Shown: positions 41,898-53,232 of the stretch, one piece after another
Layout of the letters: each line of letters starts with the position of its first letter
Numbering within the stretch: the stretch's first letter is position 1
Assembly (NCBI GenBank): GCA_027492795.1
Contig: JAPUEB010000024.1
Location: 186,001-250,000 of the forward strand
Source of the DNA: Chryseobacterium sp.
GTDB taxonomy: Bacteria > Bacteroidota > Bacteroidia > Flavobacteriales > Weeksellaceae
Direction of reading: 5' to 3'
Length of the DNA stretch: 64,000 bases
Program-made: the position numbers and the translations under genes
Notes under the pieces: generated by a model
What the model was told of the DNA's origin: nothing
What the model saw: only the letters and a program-made list of their open reading frames with translations
The model's database searches: none

Positions 41898-42207
41898 TTT
41901 TTTAGGAGCTATTTCCCGCTTTCCGCACTCGCTTTTTTTGGTAGCTTCGCTTCGCTCAGCCACCAAAAAAGAGCTCAAACAAATGCTTCAATCGGGGCTA
42001 GGAAGATAGTCTACTTATAAAGATTTGAAAAAAAGAAGAAATATAAATTACTTTATAAACATTAAGAAAATCGGGCTTTAGCCCGATTTTCAATTTTTAA
42101 ATAATAATGCCTTTATCCGAAAACCATAAATACTTCAAATAAACAATTTCTATAGTATGTTTGCTCTAAATACCTTTCAATAACTATATTTTTGCAAAAA
42201 TTTCCCA
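41898..42207. other. Gene-free region holding a structured repeat and a solo REP palindrome
   Basis: From about 41905 to 42003 runs an element that begins aggagctatttcccgctttc and ends caatcggggctagg, with an inner imperfect hairpin (tttttggtagc...gccaccaaaaa). I know this style of element as a frequent intergenic feature in Chryseobacterium-type genomes but cannot verify it here. The REP palindrome aaatcgggctttagcccgat is at 42067-42090. A TATTTTTG box at 42187-42194 precedes the TonB receptor gene. Confidence 0.55.
42067..42090. repeat. Solo palindrome ATCGGGCTTTAGCCCGAT
   Basis: Same gggctttagccc core as the outer palindrome of the IS200-like unit at 18285-18874, but with no transposase. 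It may also terminate upstream transcripts. Confidence 0.85.
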
Positions 42208-44592
42208 ATGAAACTCAAACTCTCTTTACTCTTTTTTCTTTTCTCTTTATTCTCACTCGCTCAAACCGGAAGTCTGAACATCAATGTTTACGACGATTTC
42301 AGCAAAAAACCAATTCCGGCGGAAATTAAGATTCAAAATTCTGATAAAACGTTTTCAGGAGAAGGAATGGTTCAAATCACGGATTTACCTTCGGGAAATT
42401 ATACTTTTGAAATCTCTTCCAACGGTTATGATATTGGTTTTCTGAATGATATCAACATTGTTCCCAATCAAAACTTAACTTTTTCTGTTGGTTTAAACAA
42501 GTCTGCAGTCAAAATTCAGGAAGTAGTTTTAACCAAAAAAGTATATAAAACCACTGCGGAAAGTCCAGTTTCTTTGCGAAATATCACGAGCGAAGAAGTT
42601 CAGAAAAACGCAGGTTCCAATCGTGATGTTTCTAAAGCGATTTTGAGTTTTCCAGGCGTTGGAAGTACCGCGACTTTTAGAAATGACCTTTTTATCAGAG
42701 GTGGAAGTTCGGCAGAAAATAAATTTTATATTGACGGAATTGAAGTTCCCGTTATCAATCACTTTCAAACTCAGGGCGCTTCCGGTGGTCCTCGCGGAAT
42801 TATTACGGTGGATTTTATCAAAGATGTCGATTTTTACAGCGGTGCTTTTCCGGCGAAAAGAAACGGTGTTTTATCTTCACTTTTTGAATTCAATTTGAAA
42901 CAGGCGAGAAAAGACAAACTTGGTTACAAAGCGGTTTTAGGTTTGGACGATATGCAGTTGATGGTGGATGGTCCACTTTCCAAAGATCAAAGCTGGAGCG
43001 GACTTTTCTCCGCAAGAAAATCCAATTTGCAGTTGCTTTTTAAAGGAATTGGTTTGCCGTTTTTGCCGAGTTATTACGATACGACTTTCAAAATTTCAAA
43101 AAAATATAAAAGTGGTGACGAACTGTATTTTATCGGTTTGGGTGCGATTGATAAATTTGAATTTAACGACAATGCGAAAAAAACGCTGTCTAATTTAACC
43201 TTAATTGACCGACTTCCGAACTCGCCGCAATGGAATTACACGGTTGGGGCAGGTTACCGACATTTGGTGGAAAACGGGAATTGGCTTTTTACCTGGAGCA
43301 GAAATATGCTCGACAATCAAGCCATAAAATATTACAGAAATATTGAAACGCCACAAAATTTGCTTTACGATTATCAATCTCGTGAAGCCGAAAATAAAGT
43401 GAGAATCGACCGTAATTTCAAGGTTAATGATTATCAGTTCAGTGCAGGAACCAACGTGAATTTTGCGAAATATTCTAACAATTCTACCATCAAACAAGTC
43501 AATCAAAACACCATAGATTTTGACCAAATTTCTTCGGAATTGAATCTTGTTCAGTACGGTTTATATCTTCAAACCGCCAAGAAATTTTTGGAAGATAAAA
43601 TGCAACTTTCTGTTGGAGCCAGAATTGATGGAAGCAATTATTCTGATTTGACTAGCAATCCTTTTGAACAGTTTTCTCCAAGATTTTCATTGAATTACAA
43701 ATTTGCAGAAAATTGGGCAGCGAATTTCAATACCGGAATTTATTATCAACTTCCGGCTTATACGAGTTTAGGTTTTCAGTTGAACAATAATTTAGTGAAT
43801 AAAAATTCATTAAAATACATTCAAAACACGCATTTTGTTGGTGGTTTAGAATTTAATGGTAAAGACAATCTGCGTTTCACTTTGGAAGGATATTACAAAA
43901 AATATAAAAATTATCCGTTCTCGTTGCGCAACCAAATTTCATTGGCAAATATCGGAGCAGATTTCGGTGTGGTTGGTAACGAACCTTTGGATTCCAGAGG
44001 TTTTGGCGAAACGTATGGTGTGGAATTTTTGGCTCAAAAACGGACTTTGAACAATTTCTACGGAATTGTTGCCTACACTTTCGGGTTTTCAAAATTCTCC
44101 GATTCAGCCGGAAATTTATTGCCTTCAAGTTGGGATTCCAGACACATTTTAACGATGACCACTGGAAAATATTTCAAAAGAAATTGGAATTTGGGCGCAA
44201 GATTTCGACTGCAATCCGGACTTCCGGAAACACCGTATGATTTGCAAAGAAGCGCTTTGGTAAATATTTGGAATGTTGCCAACGGTCCGGTTCAGGATTT
44301 TACACAACTGAATTCTTTGCGAGGAAATGTCGCCCATCAATTGGACATCAGAGCCGAGAAAAAATGGATTTTCAAAAAATGGCAATTCACGACTTATGTT
44401 GATATCGTAAATGTTTATGGTTCGAAAAGTGCAAGCAATTTACCTGTTGTAAATTTGCAAAGAGATGCTTCGGACAATGGAATTATCGCCAATCCAAATG
44501 CACCTCAAAATCAACAATATTATGTGTTGGAAACAGGCAACCAAGATAGAAATACGCCGCTTCCTTATTTTGGATTTATTTTTGAGTTCTAG
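42208..44592 (+). CDS. TonB-dependent outer-membrane receptor with carboxypeptidase-like domain
   Basis: 794 residues. Signal peptide (1-20), a CarboxypepD_reg-like beta-sandwich (about 22-98), a plug (RNITSEEVQKNAGSNRDVSKAILSFPGVG and FRNDLFIRGGSSAENKFYIDGIEVP), then a 22-strand barrel ending in the outer-membrane signature TPLPYFGFIFEF with C-terminal Phe. Imports a ligand, most often an iron complex, in exchange for energy from TonB. Ligand unknown. There is no SusD partner, so it is not a polysaccharide-type pair. Confidence 0.93.
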   Translation: MKLKLSLLFFLFSLFSLAQTGSLNINVYDDFSKKPIPAEIKIQNSDKTFSGEGMVQITDLPSGNYTFEISSNGYDIGFLNDINIVPNQNLTFSVGLNKSAVKIQEVVLTKKVYKTTAESPVSLRNITSEEVQKNAGSNRDVSKAILSFPGVGSTATFRNDLFIRGGSSAENKFYIDGIEVPVINHFQTQGASGGPRGIITVDFIKDVDFYSGAFPAKRNGVLSSLFEFNLKQARKDKLGYKAVLGLDDMQLMVDGPLSKDQSWSGLFSARKSNLQLLFKGIGLPFLPSYYDTTFKISKKYKSGDELYFIGLGAIDKFEFNDNAKKTLSNLTLIDRLPNSPQWNYTVGAGYRHLVENGNWLFTWSRNMLDNQAIKYYRNIETPQNLLYDYQSREAENKVRIDRNFKVNDYQFSAGTNVNFAKYSNNSTIKQVNQNTIDFDQISSELNLVQYGLYLQTAKKFLEDKMQLSVGARIDGSNYSDLTSNPFEQFSPRFSLNYKFAENWAANFNTGIYYQLPAYTSLGFQLNNNLVNKNSLKYIQNTHFVGGLEFNGKDNLRFTLEGYYKKYKNYPFSLRNQISLANIGADFGVVGNEPLDSRGFGETYGVEFLAQKRTLNNFYGIVAYTFGFSKFSDSAGNLLPSSWDSRHILTMTTGKYFKRNWNLGARFRLQSGLPETPYDLQRSALVNIWNVANGPVQDFTQLNSLRGNVAHQLDIRAEKKWIFKKWQFTTYVDIVNVYGSKSASNLPVVNLQRDASDNGIIANPNAPQNQQYYVLETGNQDRNTPLPYFGFIFEF

Positions 44593-44622
44593 ATTTGTAG
44601 CTCCAAAAAAAATTATAAGTAT

Positions 44623-44655
44623 AAACCTAACAAGTTTTCAAAACTTGTTAGGTTT
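44623..44655. terminator. Palindrome AAACCTAACAAG/CTTGTTAGGTTT acting as terminator after the TonB receptor
   Basis: 33-base palindrome followed by TTTTTTT. The same palindrome flanks the RAYT at 23991-24533; here it is solo. Confidence 0.85.
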
Positions 44656-44671
44656 TTTTTATTTTTTGAGT

Positions 44672-45028
44672 TTAAAAGACACTTTCTCCAAACGTAATCA
44701 AGTTATGATCAGGATCTAAAATTGAAAATTCAAGTTGCATCCAAGGTTTTAGCTGTAATGCTCCGTTGGGATGAATTTTGATTTCTCTTTTTTGTAAATC
44801 TTCGTAAAGGTCTTTGATATCAGTAGTTCTAATATAGATTTGTCCATAGTTTTCTAATGGATTTAGCTTTTTAAATTCAAAAAAATGAAGCTCAATTTCA
44901 TCTTTTTTCATCATGAGATAAGCTTCAAAATCTTCACTTCCCAAAACGTAAAAACCTAAATTTTCATAGAATTTTTGGGTGGTATTTTTGTTGTGCATCG
45001 GCAATTTTGGATGAATTTCTGTGAACAT
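44672..45028 (-). CDS. VOC-family (glyoxalase/bleomycin-resistance-like) protein
   Basis: 118 residues, one VOC unit: HPKLPMHNKNTTQKFYENLGFYVLG, then DEIELHFFEF and the closing LEFSILDPDHNLITFGE with the metal-type Glu. Similar proteins include bleomycin-binding proteins and dioxygenases, and this one has no defining residues. Its start is 3 bases from the stop of the S41 protease gene, so likely co-transcribed. Confidence 0.85.
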   Translation of the reverse strand: MFTEIHPKLPMHNKNTTQKFYENLGFYVLGSEDFEAYLMMKKDEIELHFFEFKKLNPLENYGQIYIRTTDIKDLYEDLQKREIKIHPNGALQLKPWMQLEFSILDPDHNLITFGESVF

Positions 45029-45031
45029 TTT

Positions 45032-46570
45032 TTAGTTTTTTGAATTTTCGATTTCCTCCATCACCCAATCCAACTGCACATCTTTTTTCTGCAAAACTTC
45101 CTGTAGAGTTGGAATTATTTCCACATCAGGAATCACGCCTTTTTTGGTGTCGGTGAATTTAATATTGGGCTGAATCAGCATCAAACCAATCGGCAAATAC
45201 AGTTTGGAATTTTTCAATTTTTTGGTAGCGTATCTTCCCGCAACGGTTCCGTCGTTGGTTCCGCCGGTTTCTTCGCCTACCAAAATAGCTCTTTTATCTC
45301 CTTTCAGTTTTGAGGGAAGAATGGAAGCCGCCGAAAAACTGCTTCCATTTATTAAGACGTAAATTTTTCCTGTAAAATTGTTCTTTTTTGGATTTTTGAT
45401 GCTGAAAATTCCGTTATTTCTCAAATAAAATTTATCGCCAACTTTCTTGGTAGAAATTGCGGTTCCAATGACGTAAATTGGATAAGTGACCGCAGCAATT
45501 GGTTTTGTAAAGATGGGGAAATTGGTAAAATAATCAGCTTGAAACATCGATGAACGCGAGGTTACTTCAATATCATCAATAAATTGAAATTTTTCTAAAG
45601 CGAGGTAAGAATACAGATTATTGATTTCCGATAAACTGCCGCCCAAATTATCGCGAATGTCCAAAATCAAGTATTTTGCTGGCGATTTTTTGATTTTAGC
45701 AAAACTTTCACGGTAGAATCTCTTGGAAAAGGTCCCCGAAAAAGTCTTGATTTTCATATACGCAATGGTGCTGTCCTTCGTTGGGAACTGCAAATCGCGG
45801 TTAAAATCTTTGGTTAAAATATTATAGTCTTTCGTTTTTCCCTTTTCGCTTTTGGAGATTTTTTTATTTTCATCTTCCTCTTTTTTCTTTTCTTCTTTGG
45901 TTAATTTTTGCCGATGAATAAAGAATTCTTTCAGTTCGTTTTGATGTTTTGTGGTAATTTTTACACTGTCCAGAATGCCATTTTCTATCGTGAAGTAGAT
46001 TGGCCAACGTCTCGCCATCGAATATTTTTGAAAAGTCGTATTGAAACCGTCGCTGTTCACAAATTTTTTATATTTTTCCAAATAATCTTTCACCGGAACT
46101 TCCTGAATCTTCAAAATCTCGGTTCCTACAGCAATATCTTCAAATTTTTCTTTGTTGTCTTTCACGAAAATTCTTCCGTTATCTACTACATAATTCATTC
46201 GGCTGAAAAGTCCTTTTTGGTTTTTTAAATCTCGAATTTGCTTTTTAGTCAAACGCTTTTCGGGAGCTACCAATCTTAAATGTCCTTGACGAACTTTTGC
46301 AATTACAGGCGCTAATTTTTGATAAAATTCACTGGGATTTATCGGTTTGTTGATAGTGGTTTTTAAGGAATCGAATTTATAATCCAATGAATCTTTTGAA
46401 ATATACCAATAGAGTTTTGGATGCAGTTTTTGAAGATTTTTATAGGCAAAATCAACATCGGATTTTAATTTTTCGGCAGCGACAGGTGTTTCGAGGCGTT
46501 TGTTATACGTTTTTACCGAAACGCAGGAGGTGAAAACGCTGATCATTAAAAGGAAAATAAATTTTTTCAA
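45032..46570 (-). CDS. S41-family (C-terminal processing) peptidase, lipoprotein
   Basis: 512 residues. SPII signal with Cys16 (VFTSCVSV). An N-terminal helical part and PDZ-like domain (FSRMNYVVDNGRIFVKDNKEKFEDIAVGTEILKIQEVP) precede the S41 domain: LILDIRDNLGGSLSEI and the nucleophile loop INGSSFSAASIL (Ser about 413), with ETGGTNDG near 434. An unusual Lys/Glu-rich insert (about 220-250) interrupts the region before the peptidase. Cleaves unstructured protein C-termini in the periplasm in known relatives. Confidence 0.88.
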   Translation of the reverse strand: MKKFIFLLMISVFTSCVSVKTYNKRLETPVAAEKLKSDVDFAYKNLQKLHPKLYWYISKDSLDYKFDSLKTTINKPINPSEFYQKLAPVIAKVRQGHLRLVAPEKRLTKKQIRDLKNQKGLFSRMNYVVDNGRIFVKDNKEKFEDIAVGTEILKIQEVPVKDYLEKYKKFVNSDGFNTTFQKYSMARRWPIYFTIENGILDSVKITTKHQNELKEFFIHRQKLTKEEKKKEEDENKKISKSEKGKTKDYNILTKDFNRDLQFPTKDSTIAYMKIKTFSGTFSKRFYRESFAKIKKSPAKYLILDIRDNLGGSLSEINNLYSYLALEKFQFIDDIEVTSRSSMFQADYFTNFPIFTKPIAAVTYPIYVIGTAISTKKVGDKFYLRNNGIFSIKNPKKNNFTGKIYVLINGSSFSAASILPSKLKGDKRAILVGEETGGTNDGTVAGRYATKKLKNSKLYLPIGLMLIQPNIKFTDTKKGVIPDVEIIPTLQEVLQKKDVQLDWVMEEIENSKN

Positions 46571-46642
46571 AACAAAATTTTCATAAAAGTAAAGATTTTT
46601 AATGATTAGTCAAGATTTTATCTTTGACACATTTAATATACT

Positions 46643-46714
46643 GAAAGTCAATTTATTTCCCCAGTCCTAAAGGGAGGAAATTGACTTTCTTCGCTCCCTT
46701 TAGGGTTGGGGAAA
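46643..46714. repeat. Large inverted repeat between S41 protease and ECF sigma genes
   Basis: gaaagtcaattt (46643-46654) with aaattgactttc (46678-46689), and ttccccagtcctaaagggag (46657-46676) with ctccctttagggttggggaa (46694-46713). It belongs to the CCCC/GGGG family seen at 911, 3005 and in hutU. About 100 bases before the sigma gene. Confidence 0.7.
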
Positions 46715-46813
46715 CGAAGAAAATTAATTTCCTTTTAAGTAGTACATTATGCAATCGAAATTTTTTTGTAACATATTTTTTATTCATATACTTACTTCAT
46801 AGAAATCCGGAAA

Positions 46814-47311
46814 ATGTCTGCTACAGAGAAAGAGTTTTTAGAAAAAATGGAACAACACAAAGGTGTGGTTTTCAAGATTTCTAAAATGTACATGGATAAT
46901 TACGACGACCAAAAAGATCTTTTTCAAGAAATTACGTATCAGGTTTGGAAAGCATATCCGAGTTTCAGGGGCGAAAGCCAGTTTTCAACTTGGTTGTACA
47001 GAATTGCTTTGAACACAGCAATCGTTTTTCTAAAATCTGAAAAGAAACGAAGTTTTATAAAAACCGATGAAATTGAAAATTTTCAGATAAAGAATGAAGA
47101 TTACGATGATGATGAAGAACAGAATTTGAAAAAAATGTATGACGCGATACATCAGCTCAATCCCATTGACAAAGCGTTGATTTTTTATTATTTAGAAAAT
47201 TATTCGGGGAAAGAAATCGCTCAGCAACTCGGTATTTCGGAAGTGAATGCAAGGGTGAAAATGAATCGTGCGAAAGAAAAGCTGAAACATTTATTAAAAA
47301 AGATTCCGTAG
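46814..47311 (+). CDS. ECF RNA polymerase sigma factor
   Basis: 165 residues. Region 2 (NYDDQKDLFQEITYQVWKAYPSFRGESQFSTWLYRIALNTA) and region 4 (IHQLNPIDKALIFYYLENYSGKEIAQQLGISEVNARVKMNRAKEKL) are complete. Lacks region 1 and 3, as usual for group 4. Its own anti-sigma is not obvious; the next gene, coding for a membrane protein, is a candidate. Start at 46814. Confidence 0.94.
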   Translation: MSATEKEFLEKMEQHKGVVFKISKMYMDNYDDQKDLFQEITYQVWKAYPSFRGESQFSTWLYRIALNTAIVFLKSEKKRSFIKTDEIENFQIKNEDYDDDEEQNLKKMYDAIHQLNPIDKALIFYYLENYSGKEIAQQLGISEVNARVKMNRAKEKLKHLLKKIP

Positions 47312-47370
47312 GAATCTTATCTGTGTAGTTGAAATTGAAATAACGAAAATGCGTTCCGTAGGAACGCTAT
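47308..47370. repeat. Two small palindromes GATTCCGTAGGAATC and GCGTTCCGTAGGAACGC
   Basis: agattccgtaggaatct at 47304-47320 overlaps the sigma-factor stop codon; gcgttccgtaggaacgct lies at 47351-47368. Their ttccgtaggaa core is the same as that within the arms at 3688-3757. Confidence 0.75.
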
Positions 47371-47384
47371 CTAAAATAAGAATT

Positions 47385-47975
47385 ATGGAATTAGATAATT
47401 TAAAAAATATTTGGAACGAAGAGAAAATCGCTGAAACTCCTGAAATTTCTTTGGAGAATAAACAAAAGATAAGTAGTCCACTTGAGAAAGTTAGAAAGAC
47501 AATTTTATGGGAATTTTGGAGTATGCTTCCGATTTTCCCCTTCTTAATTTTTATTTTTTACAAAAAAATTGAGAATGAAAAATTACTTTTATACTCAACA
47601 AGTTTGGTTGTAGTGGCAACCATCGTTTGCATTTTCTTTATTGTGAAAATGTATCGTTTTTCCAAAGAAATTTCGTCGAATTCTTTAAGCAGTTATCAAC
47701 ATTTGTTGGAATTGGAATATCAAATGAAATACTATCGAGACCTTTATCAATCATATTTTATTGCTTTTGTTCCTATACTATTTTGTGAATTATTTTTAAT
47801 AACATTATTCGGTAATAATTTTGAAGATTTGGATATCATTTCTTTAACGGGAACCTTGGTTTTGAATCTTGTTTTTGGCTTCATTTTGCTTTACATTTTG
47901 TGGCAAATATGGTATAGTTACTTCTACGGAAGACATTTCAAAAAAATAAAAACAACAATCAAAAATTTAAGATAA
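47385..47975 (+). CDS. Membrane protein in the ECF sigma operon (candidate anti-sigma)
   Basis: 196 residues from the ATG at 47385. A cytoplasmic N-terminus of about 45 residues (LDNLKNIWNEEKIAETPEIS) is followed by four hydrophobic segments (about 43-60, 68-88, 123-145 and 156-178). No zinc-containing anti-sigma domain is visible, so the link to the sigma factor is by position (74 bases). Similar N-terminal xxxLKxIWxxE motifs are common in Bacteroidota proteins next to ECF sigma genes. Confidence 0.7.
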   Translation: MELDNLKNIWNEEKIAETPEISLENKQKISSPLEKVRKTILWEFWSMLPIFPFLIFIFYKKIENEKLLLYSTSLVVVATIVCIFFIVKMYRFSKEISSNSLSSYQHLLELEYQMKYYRDLYQSYFIAFVPILFCELFLITLFGNNFEDLDIISLTGTLVLNLVFGFILLYILWQIWYSYFYGRHFKKIKTTIKNLR

Positions 47976-47977
47976 CT

Positions 47978-48250
47978 ATGGAAACAAAAGAACTGAAACA
48001 AATCATTGTAAAATCTATCATCTCTGGATTGTTCGCTTAGTTTATTATCAATTTAGTTATATTTCTGCTCCGATTTAATGCCGTTAAAAACGAGAACAAT
48101 CTTCAAATTAATTTTGAAAATGGTAGATTTTTGGTAAACGAAAATCAAACGGGATATGATTTTTGGCCTTCTGTAGTTATTTTGAGTGTTTTGTCTTTCG
48201 GATTGCTTGTATTAACGAGAAAACGTAAGACAGAAAATGAAGTTTTGTAA
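47978..48250 (+). pseudogene. Third gene of the sigma operon, interrupted by an in-frame TAG
   Basis: Reads METKELKQIIVKSIISGLFA, then TAG at 48038-48040, then FIINLVIFLLRFNAVKNENN and on in the same frame to a TAA at 48248-48250. The whole would be a 90-residue membrane protein with two hydrophobic segments. Starts 2 bases after the previous stop. Only the single TAG breaks it, so it may be a recent pseudogene, a sequencing error or a readthrough. Family not recognised. Confidence 0.75.
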
Positions 48251-48280
48251 CTTTCTTTTTAAATTGAATACCTATTGAAT

Positions 48281-48763
48281 ATGAAAAATCTTAAAGCAAT
48301 TTCACACGGTTTCAAAGAATTTGAACTTGTTGATGAAAACCAGCAACATTTAGGCAAAATCGTCTATACAAAATGGTATTCCTACGATGTTGAACTTCAT
48401 TCGAATGCTGGAAATTCTATCATAAAATCAGAGGGTTTTTGGACGAATAAAATGGTTCAGTATGATGGTTTTGGAAACGCTATCCGAACATTCAAATACA
48501 CTTGGAAAGGTTTTGTTATTGAAGAAAAATCGGGTAAAAAATATTTTTTGGAAACAGAAGGTTTTTGGGATTACCGTTTTGTTTTGAAGGATGAAGCGAA
48601 ACAAAATTTAATGGAAATCCGCTCCAAATTCGATTGGAAAGGTTTCAAATCCAACTACGAAATCCAAATTTCTGATAACTATACTCCTGAAAATGATTTT
48701 GTGATGGGTGTTTTGCATTGCGCCAATTACATGATGCATATTGTAGCAGCGGCATCTAGTTGA
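48281..48763 (+). CDS. LURP-one-like protein, unknown function
   Basis: 160 residues from the ATG at 48281. A repetitive beta-rich pattern of LVDENQQHLGKIVYTKWYSYDVEL, EGFWTNKMV, YTWKGFVIEE and EGFWDYRFVLKDE, like tubby/LURP-one barrel proteins, with an end tail HCANYMMHIVAAASS that may be helical. Function unknown. The gap to the next gene holds a palindrome and a terminator. Confidence 0.6.
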   Translation: MKNLKAISHGFKEFELVDENQQHLGKIVYTKWYSYDVELHSNAGNSIIKSEGFWTNKMVQYDGFGNAIRTFKYTWKGFVIEEKSGKKYFLETEGFWDYRFVLKDEAKQNLMEIRSKFDWKGFKSNYEIQISDNYTPENDFVMGVLHCANYMMHIVAAASS

Positions 48764-48772
48764 AAAACTAAA

Positions 48773-48805
48773 AAACCTTATAGGTTTCCGAAACCTATAA
48801 GGTTT
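48773..48805. repeat. Palindrome AAACCTTATAGGTTT/AAACCTATAAGGTTT, copy 2
   Basis: Differs from the copy at 32409-32443 only at its centre (cc in place of cg). Both are followed by ttacc. Confidence 0.9.
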
Positions 48806-48819
48806 ACCAAAAAAACAAA

Positions 48820-48846
48820 AAACTTTCCGAATTTTTCGGAAAGTTT
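48820..48846. terminator. Bidirectional terminator
   Basis: aaactttccga / tcggaaagttt with an ATTTT loop, flanked by A and T runs between convergent genes. Confidence 0.8.
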
Positions 48847-48891
48847 TTATCAATATTGTATTCTTCGCTCTTCGGACTTCCGTCCTCAAAC

Positions 48892-51138
<2,247 letters not shown>

Positions 51139-51141
51139 TTA

Positions 51142-51149
51142 CAAATTTA
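51142..51149 (-). promoter_or_regulatory. Candidate -7 box of icd (TAAATTTG, minus strand)
   Basis: TAnnTTTG, 33 bases before the icd start. The 279-base gap to the aminopeptidase gene holds nothing else that I can identify except two copies of tatctcctaaaaaat (51326, 51366). Confidence 0.4.
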
Positions 51150-51387
51150 AGGAAATTTTAATGATTTTCCGAGTGTACTAAGCTTTTAGTTGTCATTATT
51201 TATCCATGATAAAGGTTGATGAAATTACACGCAGTTTCTCTGTTAAACTAGTTGTCACTTATTAATTTTGAATGGATTATTCTGTAAATAAACCTCAATA
51301 TTCCTCGTAACACAACACATTCTTATCTCCTAAAAAATTAGTTTTCTGTGAAATTTAATTACCTTTATCTCCTAAAAAATAATCATA

Positions 51388-53160
51388 ATGACTTCAAAAG
51401 AAAAAGTAGCATTGCTCCGTGAAGCAATGTCGAAAGAGAATGTGGATGCCTTTATCGTTTATTCTGCAGATCCTCATATGAGCGAATATTTGCCGGATGA
51501 ATGGTTGGAAAGAACTTGGTTGTCAGGTTTCACGGGTTCTGCAGGATTTGTGGTGGTAACGAAAGATAAAGCTGCACTTTGGACGGATGGAAGATATTTC
51601 GTTCAGGCTCCCATAGAACTGGAAGGTTCGGATTTTGAACTGATGAAAGATGGTGTAGAAGGAACTCCAAACTATATAGATTGGCTAAAATCTGAAGTAA
51701 AGGATGGCGGAAATGTCGCTGTAAATACTTTGGCAACTTCTCATTCTAACTGGAGTGATTTGGAACAAAAACTGGCTTCAAAAAACATAAAAATTATTGA
51801 TAAACCACTTCTGAAAGACATTTGGACAAACAGAAGCGAGGGAAGTGTAAAAAATCCAATTTTTGTACATCCTGTAGAACGAGCCGGAAAATCCGTTGCT
51901 GAAAAACTGTCGGCAATTCGCAAAAAAATGGAGGAAAACGGAGCAAATGTTCACATTATTCCTGCGTTGGATGATGTTGCTTGGACTTTAAATTTGCGCG
52001 GAAGCGATGTGGATTTCAACCCTGTTTTTCTATCCTACCTTTTTATCTCTAAAGAAGAAGCCATACTTTTTGTGGATTTAGAAAAATTGAATGATGACGC
52101 TCGTAAACAAATGGATGAATCTCATGTAAAAACGCTTCCTTACGAAGAATTTTTCCCTTTTTTGGAAACTTTAAGTGATAAAAAAGTCTTGATTTCTCCC
52201 AACAGCAACCAATCTATTTTCGATGTTTTACAGTCAAAAAACACTTTTATAAAAGCGAATCCTCCCGGAAATTTGATGAAAGCCCAGAAAAATGAAACCG
52301 AGTTGGAAGGTTTCAGAACTGTGATGCAAAGAGACGGTGTTGCTATGGTAAAATTTCTGTATTGGTTAAAGCATAACGTAGGAAAAGAACCAATGACGGA
52401 ATATTCCATCGGCGAAAAACTGCGTGAATTCCGTGCAGAAGGCAAAAATTTTGTGGGAGAAAGTTTCAACAGCATTATCGGCTACAAAGGAAACGGTGCA
52501 ATTGTGCACTATTCCGCAAAATCTGAAGGGAGCAAAGAGGTAACGAATGACGGAAGTATTTTGGTGGATTCCGGTGGACAATATTTGGAAGGAACTACCG
52601 ATATTACCCGAACTTTGGCTTTGGGAGCGGTTTCCGAAGAATTTAAAAAAGATGTAACGCTTGTTTTAAAAGGAATGATTCGTCTTGCGATGGCAAAATT
52701 CCCGAAAGGAACAAAAGGCGTTCAGTTGGATACTTTGGCGAGAATTGCGCTTTGGACCGCCGGAAAAGATTACGCACACGGAACAGGACACGGTGTTGGA
52801 AGTTTTATGAACGTTCACGAACCGCCACAAAACATCAGAAAAGAACTCAATCCGCAAGAATTATTGCCCGGAATGGTCGTTTCCGATGAGCCCGGATTTT
52901 ATGTGGAAAACCAATACGGAATTCGCCACGAAAACCTGATTGCAGTGAAAGAAGTTGAAACCACACCATACGGAACTTTTTACGAATTTGAAACCTTAAC
53001 AATTTGTCCGTTTGATAAATCTATTATTGTAAAAGAGCTCCTTTTGGATGATGAACTGCAATGGCTCAACGACTATCACTCTTGGTGCGAAACCAAACTT
53101 GCAGACGATTTGGATGGCGATGTGAAGGAGTGGTTTTTGCAGCAAACGAAGGCTTTGTAA
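51388..53160 (+). CDS. Xaa-Pro aminopeptidase (aminopeptidase P, long form)
   Basis: 590 residues in three domains: two creatinase-like N-terminal domains (about 1-150 and 160-315) and a pita-bread catalytic domain. Metal ligands: DSGGQYLEGTTDITRT (Asp pair), the histidine in HGTGHGVGSFMNVHEPP, and the glutamates in SDEPGFY and GIRHENL. Releases N-terminal residues next to proline, using manganese. No signal peptide, so cytoplasmic. Two tatctcctaaaaaat words stand upstream, one just before the ATG. Confidence 0.95.
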   Translation: MTSKEKVALLREAMSKENVDAFIVYSADPHMSEYLPDEWLERTWLSGFTGSAGFVVVTKDKAALWTDGRYFVQAPIELEGSDFELMKDGVEGTPNYIDWLKSEVKDGGNVAVNTLATSHSNWSDLEQKLASKNIKIIDKPLLKDIWTNRSEGSVKNPIFVHPVERAGKSVAEKLSAIRKKMEENGANVHIIPALDDVAWTLNLRGSDVDFNPVFLSYLFISKEEAILFVDLEKLNDDARKQMDESHVKTLPYEEFFPFLETLSDKKVLISPNSNQSIFDVLQSKNTFIKANPPGNLMKAQKNETELEGFRTVMQRDGVAMVKFLYWLKHNVGKEPMTEYSIGEKLREFRAEGKNFVGESFNSIIGYKGNGAIVHYSAKSEGSKEVTNDGSILVDSGGQYLEGTTDITRTLALGAVSEEFKKDVTLVLKGMIRLAMAKFPKGTKGVQLDTLARIALWTAGKDYAHGTGHGVGSFMNVHEPPQNIRKELNPQELLPGMVVSDEPGFYVENQYGIRHENLIAVKEVETTPYGTFYEFETLTICPFDKSIIVKELLLDDELQWLNDYHSWCETKLADDLDGDVKEWFLQQTKAL

Positions 53161-53215
53161 GTACGAATTACGAATTACGAAATGCGAATTACGAAGTGAT
53201 AAATACGAATTTCAA
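53161..53215. repeat. ACGAATT tandem repeat, left of the four-helix-bundle gene
   Basis: acgaattacgaattacgaaa and variants, directly after the aminopeptidase stop. Part of the same family as 6834-6900. Confidence 0.85.
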
Positions 53216-53232
53216 AAAACTATAATTTGAAT

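Noticed and set aside
46681-46884. 67-residue frame before the sigma factor
   Set aside because: Overlaps the inverted repeat and the true start of the sigma gene in another frame; no protein-like features.
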